5,398 nucleotides of DNA from JAZMZS01 sp045586105 (GTDB lineage Bacteria > Bacillota > Clostridia > Oscillospirales > CAG-272), in assembly GCA_045586105.1 (NCBI GenBank), contig JAZMZS010000208.1, positions 1-5,398 on the forward strand, in the 5' to 3' direction. Made by a program: the position numbers and the translations under genes. The notes below the pieces were generated by a model. It saw nothing but the letters and a program-made list of their open reading frames with translations, ran no database searches and was not told the DNA's origin. Each line of letters starts with the position of its first letter. Positions within the stretch are counted from its first letter, which is position 1. This document shows positions 1 through 5,398 of the stretch, one piece after another.

Positions 1-2023
1 CCGAAAGCTGTGATATATGAACGAGTCCGTCCTGATGAACGCCGATATCAACAAATACGCCGAAGTCAATTACGTTTCTTACCGTTCCCGTAAGCTCCAT
101 TCCCTCGGTAAGATCCTCCATCGACATGATCTCACTCTTAAGCATAGGAGGAGGAAGCTCATCTCTCGGGTCTCTGCCGGGACGGCTGAGCTCCTTCATT
201 ATATCTCTGAGGGTAGGCTCTCCGACACCGATCCTCTCGGCAAGTGCCTTGATACCTATCTGCTCCGCCTTCTCGGTGATCCCGGGAACACCGCCCGCCT
301 TGATATCGGCGTCGGTATATCCGCACTCTGAGAGAAGCGCCTTTGCGGCATCGTAGCTCTCGGGGTGAACGCCTGTATTGTCAAAGGAATTCTTCGACTC
401 TGCAACACGGAGGAAGCCCGCGCACTGCTCGAACGCCTTGGGGCCAAGCTTGGGGACCTTCTTGAGCTGTGCTCTCGAGGTGAACATGCCGTTTTCTTCT
501 CTGTAGGTAACGATATTCTTGGCAAGCGAGCCTCCGATGCCCGCAACTCTCGAAAGAAGAGGAGCAGATGCGGTGTTAAGGTCAACACCTACTGAGTTTA
601 CGCAGTCCTCAACAACGCCGTCAAGAGCCTCGGAAAGTCTTGTCTGCGGCATATCGTGCTGATACTGACCGACACCGATAGCCTTCGGATCTATTTTGAC
701 GAGCTCGGCAAGAGGATCCTGCAATCTGCGCGCGATAGAAACGGCACTTCTTACGTTTACGTCAAAGTCGGGGAATTCCTCGGCTCCTATCTTTGATGCG
801 GAATAAACGGACGCGCCCGACTCGGAGACTACCATATAGCTGATACCGCCAATTTCCTTTATTACATCGGCGCAGAACATCTCGGTCTCGTGCGATGCGG
901 TTCCGTTTCCGATAGCAAACATCTCGACCGCGTACTTAGAGCACAGGCGCTTGACAGCAGCCTTCGCCTGCTCGACCTTTGAGAAGGGGGGCACGGGGTA
1001 TATAACGGCAGTCTCAAGGACCTTTCCCGTTCCGTCAACGACTGCAAGCTTACATCCCATTCTGTAGCCGGGGTCAAAGCCGAGTGTTACCCTCCCCTTT
1101 ACGGGAGGCTGCATAAGAAGCTGCTTGAGGTTGAGCGAAAATACCTTTATTGCAGACTCGCTCGCATTGTCGGTAAGGGTGTTTCTTATCTCACGCTCGA
1201 TAGAGGGGTAGATAAGTCTCGAATAAGCGTCTTCAGCCGCCGCACGTACAAGTGCGGTGCAGGGGGAGCCCTCCTTTACATGGGCTTCCGCAATTATGGA
1301 AAGTGCACTTCCCTCGTCAAACTCGACCGTGACCTTGAGAAATTCCTCACGCTCGCCGCGGTTTACCGCAAGAACTCTGTGAGAGGCTATCTTCGACACG
1401 GGCTCGGAATAATCCGCATACATCTCGTACACGCCGAGGTCTTCTTGGTCACCCTTTGCAGAGAGGACCGCCTTTTTGAGGAAGGTCTCGCGCAAGGTCT
1501 TTCTCAGCGCCGCATCGTCGCTTATCATCTCGGCGATTATATCAGAAGCGCCCGCAAGCGCCGCCGCTACGTCGGGAACCTCCTCGGTTATATAAGCCTC
1601 CGCCATCTCGTCGGGAGTCTTAGAGTCCTTCGCTTGTTCGTAAATTCCAAGCGCAAGAGGCTCAAGCCCCTTTGCCTTTGCAACCGACGCTCTCGTCTTT
1701 CTCTTGGGACGGAAGGGACGGTATATATCGTCAAGTTCGGTCATCGTGAGCGCCGCGTCGAGTGCCGCCGAGATCTCATCGGTCATAGCGCCCTGCTCGG
1801 TGATGGTCTCGCGGATCTTTTCTCTGGTCGTCTCAAGATTTCTCAGATACTCGAGCCTGTCCGCAAGAGTACGGAGGACCTGGTCGTCAAGAGAGCCTGT
1901 GACCTCTTTTCTGTACCGCGCGATAAAGGGAATGGTGTTGCCCTCGTCAATAAGCTTGACGGCTCCCTCTACCTGCGTCACCTTTATGTTAAGTTCTTTT
2001 GCTAACGTACTGTTAATATCCAT
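1..2023 (-). CDS. tex: Tex, transcription accessory / S1 RNA-binding protein (3' end beyond the window)
   Basis: Tex is a conserved cytoplasmic nucleic-acid-binding protein linked to transcription; its exact biochemical role is unsettled. I translated the minus strand by hand from 2023 to 1. It gives about 674 residues with no stop or frameshift. The helical Tex N-terminal region (residues 1 to about 195) opens MDINSTLAKELNIK and includes EGNTIPFIARYRKEVTG. The RNase H-like YqgF domain (about 310 to 450) has GFDPGYRMGCK with Asp317, then IGNGTASHETEMF near 370, and RRLQDPLAELVKIDPKAIGV and GQYQHDM near 430 to 458. A helix-hairpin-helix region (about 475 to 545) has VDLNTASAPLLSRVAGIG. The S1 domain begins near 637 (TEGMELTGTVRNVIDFGVFV) and is cut at HISQLS. 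Family members usually have 700 to 780 residues, so about 40 to 100 are missing. The ATG at 2021-2023 fits the family N-terminus and follows AAAGAGG with a 7-base gap. The gene has its own promoter. Confidence 0.97.
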   Translation of the reverse strand, partial: MDINSTLAKELNIKVTQVEGAVKLIDEGNTIPFIARYRKEVTGSLDDQVLRTLADRLEYLRNLETTREKIRETITEQGAMTDEISAALDAALTMTELDDIYRPFRPKRKTRASVAKAKGLEPLALGIYEQAKDSKTPDEMAEAYITEEVPDVAAALAGASDIIAEMISDDAALRKTLRETFLKKAVLSAKGDQEDLGVYEMYADYSEPVSKIASHRVLAVNRGEREEFLKVTVEFDEGSALSIIAEAHVKEGSPCTALVRAAAEDAYSRLIYPSIEREIRNTLTDNASESAIKVFSLNLKQLLMQPPVKGRVTLGFDPGYRMGCKLAVVDGTGKVLETAVIYPVPPFSKVEQAKAAVKRLCSKYAVEMFAIGNGTASHETEMFCADVIKEIGGISYMVVSESGASVYSASKIGAEEFPDFDVNVRSAVSIARRLQDPLAELVKIDPKAIGVGQYQHDMPQTRLSEALDGVVEDCVNSVGVDLNTASAPLLSRVAGIGGSLAKNIVTYREENGMFTSRAQLKKVPKLGPKAFEQCAGFLRVAESKNSFDNTGVHPESYDAAKALLSECGYTDADIKAGGVPGITEKAEQIGIKALAERIGVGEPTLRDIMKELSRPGRDPRDELPPPMLKSEIMSMEDLTEGMELTGTVRNVIDFGVFVDIGVHQDGLVHISQLS

Positions 2024-2030
2024 TGCTGTA

Positions 2031-2037
2031 CCTCTTT
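2031..2037 (-). promoter_or_regulatory. Shine-Dalgarno site of tex
   Basis: The minus strand reads AAAGAGG, then TACAGCA, then the tex ATG. The 7-base gap is suitable for ribosome binding and supports the ATG at 2021-2023 as the start. The site lies about 10 bases after the expected transcription start, so the leader is very short, roughly 20 to 25 bases, with no room for a riboswitch. Confidence 0.8.
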
Positions 2038-2052
2038 TTCAAAACTTCGATA

Positions 2053-2081
2053 ATTATACCACACAAAGAAGAAAAATGCAA
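2053..2081 (-). promoter_or_regulatory. Extended -10 sigma-A-type promoter of tex
   Basis: On the minus strand the -10 hexamer is a perfect TATAAT (2053-2058), preceded by TGG, which gives the extended -10 form TGnTATAAT. A weak -35 candidate TTGCAT (2076-2081) lies exactly 17 bases upstream and matches the first three consensus bases. A strong extended -10 often accompanies a poor -35. Transcription would start near 2046 and read straight into tex. No operator-like inverted repeat overlaps the site. The assignment rests on sequence match alone. Confidence 0.8.
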
Positions 2082-2145
2082 TAGAATGAAGTCGAGGAAA
2101 TGATTAGTCAGTGTGAATAGTTGTAGTTAGTACACGTTCAGGTCG

Positions 2146-2176
2146 GGGAAAACCTTTTTCGAGAAAAGGTTTTCCC
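2146..2176. repeat. Perfect 14-bp inverted repeat between the two genes
   Basis: The left arm GGGAAAACCTTTT (2146-2158) is matched exactly by the right arm AAAAGGTTTTCCC (2164-2176). One further T-G pair can form, leaving a loop of only three bases. The hairpin has no run of T directly after either arm, so it is not a standard intrinsic terminator. It lies after the terminator of the repeat-protein gene and about 65 bases upstream of the tex -35. It may be one copy of a dispersed palindromic intergenic element, or a backup RNA 3'-end structure. No second copy lies in this window. Confidence 0.75.
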
Positions 2177-2200
2177 GGTACTGCCCTCATCGTACACAAC

Positions 2201-2229
2201 AAAAGAGGAGCCCCGTCAAGAGACTCCTC
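2201..2229 (-). terminator. Intrinsic terminator of the LRR-dockerin gene
   Basis: Read on the minus strand, GAGGAGTCTC pairs with GGGGCTCCTC around the loop TTGAC. This forms a continuous 10-bp stem with two G-U pairs (2205-2229), followed at once by TTTTGTTGTG. It starts about 20 bases after the TGA stop at 2250-2252. It should end the upstream transcript and insulate tex. On the plus strand the stem is not followed by a T tract, so it appears to act in one direction. Confidence 0.88.
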
Positions 2230-2249
2230 AATTTGATTATTACAGATGA

Positions 2250-5200
2250 TCATTCCAGCCCCGCGAGCTTCTTTATGAGTGCTATAATATCGCGGTTGTT
2301 GATCTTGCCGTCGTAGTTCATATCGATACGGGCGGTCTTACCGTTTACGCTCCAACCAGAAAGTACGCGTATGGCGAGGGTGATATCGCTGTTGGTGAGA
2401 ACACCGTCTCCGTCAACGTCGCCCGAGGCGTAGAGGATCATTTCGTACTCATCGATACCACATCTCGTGCACACTCTCGTTTTGAAGCCGTCACCGTACT
2501 CATCGGGCTCGACGAGCATTTCCCATTCGGTGTGTGAGTGTCCGAGCGCGTCTTTTGCAACCTCGTTGCAGTACGAGCAAACTACAGCCTCTGTACATGT
2601 AGGCTCACACTCGTCCGCTGGCTTGTCAACCATTGCGCTTATCTGAATCTTATCACACGAGAGCTTGAAGTAGCCTGTATCGGAATTTTTCGATACGCTT
2701 CCGTCCTTTGAGTAGCTGATGGTAAGCTTATCTCCCGCTTTGAGCGACATATCGACCGCCGTCCAGGACACAACGCCTGATACCGTGTACAATGCTGTGC
2801 CGTTTTTCTTGATGATCAGCTTGTCATAATTCTGCTCACTCGATACGGAATACTCGAGCTTGACGGTGTAGTCATAAAGTGCAGTTATTGTGAACGTGGA
2901 GGAGGTGGAATGTGCTTTGTTTGTCGAGCTGTACACTCCGTCTGCGTAGGAGAAGGAATAGGTCGAATCGTTTGTGGTGGTGATAGGATCAGCAAACACA
3001 TCCCAGCTCACCACGACTCTGTGTCCGAGTGCGGGGATGATTTCTGTTGATTCAATTCCGCAAATATCACATTTAGTAATTTTCGTGCCGTTTTTAGTGC
3101 ACGTAGGTTCATTACCAACAGTAACATATTTGTGATAATAACGGGTTGCACCTGTAAGGTAGGTGTTGTTCGAGCCGATAGATATATCGTTCCACTCTTC
3201 ATCTGTGCCGCAGTAGTATACAGTGCTAAGGCTCGTGCAGTATCTGAATGCATAACTGCCGATGCTTGTTACGCTGTAGGGGATAGTGATGCTCGTAAGG
3301 ATCGTGCAGTTATTGAATGCATACTCGCCGATGCTTGTTACGCTGTTGCCGATACTGACGCTCGTAAGGCTCGTGCAGTTATTGAATGCATACTCGCCGA
3401 TGCTTGACACACCCTCGCCGATGCTGACGCTCGTAAGGCTCGTGCAGACAGCGAATGCATAATTGCCGATGCTCGTTACGCTGTCGGGGATAGTGATACT
3501 CGTGAGGTTCGTGCAGCCAGCGAATGCTGAATTGCCGATGCTCGTCACACTGTCGGGTATGGTGATGTCTATAAGGTTGCTACAACCCCAAAACGCATAA
3601 TCACCAATGCTCGTCACACTTCCGTCTGCTGGTATAACACTGTTTTTACACCCTACAATAAGCCTACTATCTTCAGTTTTGATGAGGCAATTCCCTATGC
3701 TATGGTATACGGCGTTATTGGAATCTATAGTGATGTTGGCGAGGCTACTGCAATAATTAAATGCAGACTTCCCGATACTTGTCAAACCACTACCGATATT
3801 GATGTTTGTTAGGCTTTCGCAATGGTAGAACGCGTCATCACCGATACTTATCACACTGTTTGGAATGATGATGCTTGTGAGGCTGGTGCATTTATAGAAT
3901 GAATCCTTGCCAATATTCGTGACACACTCAGGGAGTCTAATATTCGTAAGACTCGAACAGTGTTCTAATGCTGCATCGCCAATGCTTTTACATATACTAC
4001 CTTCATCAAATACTACTTCGTTTATTTTTGGTGAGGATGAACTATCATATGAGCGGAACAAATATGCTGGAAGATGCTTTACATCTTTACCTATTGTAAC
4101 CTTGATTCCCTTTCCCGATAATCCGGCGTTATAAAAGACAGGGGCAGTAGAAGACATGTCAGATGCGTTTATAGCATTGTAGTAGATGCTCGTAAGGCTC
4201 GTGCAGTTATAGAATGCAGAATAGCCGATGCTTGTTACACCTTTTCCAATGCTAATATTCACAAGACTGCTGCAGTTAGCGAATGCATGGTAACCGATGG
4301 TTTTCACACTGTCAGGGATTGTAATGCTACTAAGATTAGAGCAATCGTAGAATGCATCCTCGCCGATGCTTGTTACGCTTTCGGGGATTATGATGTTTGT
4401 GAGACTGCTGCAGCGTGAGAAAGCAGCATATCCGATAATTTTTGTATTAGAATGGAGAGTAAATGAGGTCATATCAATATCGCTTGTTTCAATCAATACA
4501 ACATAGGAATTGTTGGCGTTACCGAGATATTTCCCATTCAAATACGTATTATAATTAAAGTTATGGCAATTGGCGAATGCATGATAACCGATGGTTTTCA
4601 CACTGTCAGGGATTGTAATACTACTAAGATTAGAGCAATCGTAGAATGCAGCCTCGCCGATGCTTGTTACACTATCTGGAATAGTTATACTCGTGAGACT
4701 ATTGCTATATGAGAATGCATAATCACCTATCTTTTTCACACTACCATCATCAGGTATTATACTGCTGTTACATGTAGATATAAGCATTTCGGATGCAGTT
4801 TCTATTATGCAGTTGTTGCTGCTGTGATAGACTGCATTGTCTAAATCTACACTAATACTTACTAGACTGTTACAACTGGCAAAAACAGCATTACCAATAT
4901 TAATAACACTATAAGGGATGCTGATGCTCGTCAAATTATCACAATCATAGAATGCATACTCTCCGATGCTCGTTACGCTGTCGGGGATGTCGACGCTCGT
5001 AAGGCTCGTGCAGTGAGAGAATGCATCCTCGCCGATGCTTGTTACACCCTCGGGAATGGTGACGCTCGTAAGGCTCGTGCAGTTATAGAATACATACTCG
5101 CCGATGCTCGTCACACCCTCGGGTATGTTGACGCTCGTAAGCTTCGAGCAGTAAGCGAATGCCCAATTGCCGATGCTCGTTACACTGTCGCAAATGGTGA

Positions 5201-5398
5201 TGCTCGTAAGGCTCGTGCAGTCACGGAATGCACCATAGCCGATGCTTGTTACGCTGTTGCCGATACTGATGCTCGTAAGGCTCGTGCAGTTACGGAATGC
5301 ATAATTGCCGATGCTTGTTACGCTGTCGGGGATGTCGATGCTCGTAAGGCTCGTGCAGTCACAGAATGCATCCTTGCCGATGCTTGTTACGCTGTTGC
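2250..5398 (-). CDS. BspA-like leucine-rich-repeat protein with C-terminal type I dockerin (5' end beyond the window)
   Basis: The frame is open from the window edge to TGA at 2250-2252, giving 1048 visible residues; the true start and any signal peptide lie outside. Residues 1 to about 755 hold about 25 LRR_5/BspA repeats of 23 residues, close to DSVTSIGEYAFYNCTSLTSI plus TIP. Longer inserts break the array, including two related modules with NAVYHS and a later IIP or VIP(D/A)DGSV. Next come a CxxC segment ending in ALGH (about 763 to 792), a beta-rich domain with SVSSEQNYDKL and SYSKDGSVS (about 797 to 922), two more CxxC segments (about 926 to 989) and a dockerin (992 to 1048). BspA-type repeats in other bacteria act in binding and adhesion at the cell surface; dockerins bind cohesins. 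I infer an exported protein attached to a scaffoldin or cohesin-bearing anchor. The ligand is unknown. No enzyme domain, sortase signal or membrane segment is visible. Confidence 0.93.
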   Translation of the reverse strand, partial: NSVTSIGKDAFCDCTSLTSIDIPDSVTSIGNYAFRNCTSLTSISIGNSVTSIGYGAFRDCTSLTSITICDSVTSIGNWAFAYCSKLTSVNIPEGVTSIGEYVFYNCTSLTSVTIPEGVTSIGEDAFSHCTSLTSVDIPDSVTSIGEYAFYDCDNLTSISIPYSVINIGNAVFASCNSLVSISVDLDNAVYHSSNNCIIETASEMLISTCNSSIIPDDGSVKKIGDYAFSYSNSLTSITIPDSVTSIGEAAFYDCSNLSSITIPDSVKTIGYHAFANCHNFNYNTYLNGKYLGNANNSYVVLIETSDIDMTSFTLHSNTKIIGYAAFSRCSSLTNIIIPESVTSIGEDAFYDCSNLSSITIPDSVKTIGYHAFANCSSLVNISIGKGVTSIGYSAFYNCTSLTSIYYNAINASDMSSTAPVFYNAGLSGKGIKVTIGKDVKHLPAYLFRSYDSSSSPKINEVVFDEGSICKSIGDAALEHCSSLTNIRLPECVTNIGKDSFYKCTSLTSIIIPNSVISIGDDAFYHCESLTNINIGSGLTSIGKSAFNYCSSLANITIDSNNAVYHSIGNCLIKTEDSRLIVGCKNSVIPADGSVTSIGDYAFWGCSNLIDITIPDSVTSIGNSAFAGCTNLTSITIPDSVTSIGNYAFAVCTSLTSVSIGEGVSSIGEYAFNNCTSLTSVSIGNSVTSIGEYAFNNCTILTSITIPYSVTSIGSYAFRYCTSLSTVYYCGTDEEWNDISIGSNNTYLTGATRYYHKYVTVGNEPTCTKNGTKITKCDICGIESTEIIPALGHRVVVSWDVFADPITTTNDSTYSFSYADGVYSSTNKAHSTSSTFTITALYDYTVKLEYSVSSEQNYDKLIIKKNGTALYTVSGVVSWTAVDMSLKAGDKLTISYSKDGSVSKNSDTGYFKLSCDKIQISAMVDKPADECEPTCTEAVVCSYCNEVAKDALGHSHTEWEMLVEPDEYGDGFKTRVCTRCGIDEYEMILYASGDVDGDGVLTNSDITLAIRVLSGWSVNGKTARIDMNYDGKINNRDIIALIKKLAGLE
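2253..2423 (-). other. Type I dockerin domain at the C-terminus of the LRR protein
   Basis: The last 57 residues hold two calcium-loop-plus-helix segments typical of type I dockerins. The first is GDVDGDGVLTNSDITLAIRV and the second IDMNYDGKINNRDIIALIKK, separated by a short linker. Loop positions 1, 3, 5, 9 and 12 read D, D, D, T, D in the first and D, N, D, N, D in the second, so both can bind calcium. The residues at positions 10-11, which often set cohesin choice in this family, are NS and NR. The pair is not identical, so dual-mode binding by a swapped orientation is uncertain. The domain ends ten residues after the second loop's helix begins to repeat hydrophobics (LIKKLAGLE), directly before the stop. 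Confidence 0.9.
2430..2612 (-). other. Two degenerate CxxC segments before the dockerin
   Basis: Two short cysteine-containing units lie between the beta-rich domain and the dockerin. One has EPTCTEAVVCSYCN and ends in ALGH. The next has EWEMLVEP, then a glycine-rich turn and RVCTRCGIDEYEMI. They resemble the unit at 3021-3110 (EPTCTKNGTKITKCDICG, ending in ALGH), which suggests three diverged copies of one 30- to 40-residue module. Such PTC...CxxCG...GH units are common spacers in surface proteins of Clostridia. A metal-binding or disulfide role is possible but unproved. Confidence 0.6.
2640..3005 (-). other. Beta-rich domain with SSE-NYD signature in the LRR protein
   Basis: About 125 residues lie between two CxxC segments. 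They contain STFTITALYDYTVKLEYSV, SSEQNYDKLIIKKNG, VSGVVSW, LKAGDKLTISYSKDGSVSKN and TGYFKL. The alternating hydrophobic pattern and the order F-x-I, YxVSSExNYD, SG..W, L.AGD and KDGSVS resemble a jelly-roll or CUB/MAM-like module often found next to BspA repeats in secreted proteins of Clostridia. I cannot give a family name with certainty. It has no visible catalytic motif and may be a binding or spacer domain. Confidence 0.55.
3223..3613 (-). repeat. Second block of near-identical 69-bp coding repeats
   Basis: The plus-strand element CTCGTAAGGCTCGTGCAG or a close variant recurs in phase near 3223, 3292, 3361, 3430, 3499 and 3568, exactly 69 bases apart. Each unit encodes one 23-residue leucine-rich repeat on the minus strand. 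The 36-base stretch starting TCGTGCAGTTATTGAATGCA is identical at 3302 and 3371. Identity extends to synonymous sites, which points to recent duplication or gene conversion. Confidence 0.85.
4279..4376 (-). repeat. 98-bp direct duplication, copy 1
   Basis: This stretch matches 4573-4670 at about 95 of 98 positions by eye, with no gap. It encodes VTSIGEDAFYDCSNLSSITI and the following PDSVKTIGYHAFANC region. The identity is far above that of the surrounding diverged repeats, so it is probably a recent copy event. Confidence 0.85.
4573..4670 (-). repeat. 98-bp direct duplication, copy 2
   Basis: This is the partner of 4279-4376, offset by 294 bases (98 codons), so the reading frame is kept. 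The three differences seen are at the base after GCGAATGCATG, within GTAATNCTAC, and after GTAGAATGCA. Only the last changes the protein (GEAAF here, GEDAF in copy 1). Confidence 0.85.
4927..5398 (-). repeat. First block of near-identical 69-bp coding repeats, running off the window
   Basis: The element CTCGTAAGGCTCGTGCAG or a variant recurs in exact 69-base steps at 4927, 4996, 5065, 5134, 5203, 5272 and 5341. Each unit encodes one leucine-rich repeat such as DSVTSIGNYAFRNCTSLTSI. The block continues past the window edge, so the true number of units is unknown. The 69-base length equals 23 codons, so gain or loss of units keeps the frame. Confidence 0.88.

Noticed and set aside
256..588. Minus-strand open frame of 110 codons, and similar short frames at 126-356, 365-595, 862-1077 and 17-331
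   Set aside because: All overlap the intact tex reading frame in other frames and show no family resemblance.
1058..1060. Met322 in GFDPGYRMGCK of Tex, where Thr is often seen
   Set aside because: The flanking residues, including Asp317, are intact and the rest of the domain is canonical. It is probably ordinary lineage variation, which I cannot test without an alignment.
1280..2005. Plus-strand open frame of 241 codons
   Set aside because: It lies wholly antisense to tex, whose minus-strand frame matches the Tex family along its full length. Its product is rich in Arg and Leu with no recognisable motif, as expected of a shadow frame.
3008..3253. Minus-strand open frame of 81 codons
   Set aside because: It is an out-of-frame reading inside the LRR-dockerin gene, which is well supported across this stretch.
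3132..3407. Plus-strand open frame with an internal repeat (DACYAV...DARKARAVIEC)
   Set aside because: The repetition is only the antisense reading of the 69-bp leucine-rich-repeat units, which stay in register because 69 is a multiple of three. There is no separate evidence of coding.
5112..5114. GTG as the start of the LRR protein
   Set aside because: The same frame is open from here to the window edge and encodes four more typical repeats. No Shine-Dalgarno sequence precedes it. It is an internal Val codon within EGVTSIG.
4927..5398. CRISPR array
   Set aside because: The units are contiguous 69-bp coding repeats without unique spacers and translate into leucine-rich repeats.

Overview
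The window carries two codirectional genes on the minus strand, both cut by a window edge, and nothing convincing on the plus strand. The larger is the 3' part of a very large surface-type protein gene (2250 to past 5398). It encodes about 25 visible BspA-type (LRR_5) leucine-rich repeats, a beta-rich domain, three degenerate CxxC segments and a C-terminal type I dockerin. The other is tex (1 to 2023), which encodes the RNA-binding transcription accessory protein and lacks only the end of its S1 domain.

The dockerin, the BspA-like repeats, the Clostridia-like wording of Tex, a sigma-A-type extended -10 promoter and a purine-rich Shine-Dalgarno sequence together suggest a Gram-positive member of the Clostridia. 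An Oscillospiraceae/Ruminococcaceae-like anaerobe of gut or rumen is most likely. This placement is inference, because no rRNA or other marker is present.

Layout along the minus strand, from high to low coordinates: leucine-rich repeats in near-identical 69-bp units (5398 to about 4927); a more A+T-rich, diverged repeat zone with longer inserts (about 4926 to 3614); a second block of near-identical 69-bp units (about 3613 to 3223); the non-repeat C-terminal domains ending in the dockerin (3130 to 2250); an intrinsic terminator (2229 to 2201); a perfect 14-bp inverted repeat (2176 to 2146); the tex promoter (2081 to 2053); then tex from an ATG at 2023 off the left edge.

The two genes are not obviously linked in function. 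The terminator and the promoter make them separate transcription units. Tex is a housekeeping cytoplasmic protein. The repeat protein is probably exported, although its N-terminus is outside the window, and held at the cell surface or in a cellulosome-like complex by its dockerin. No mobile element, CRISPR array, tRNA or rRNA was seen. The most notable items are the joining of a long BspA-like array to a dockerin and the mosaic, in-frame 69-bp repeat structure.
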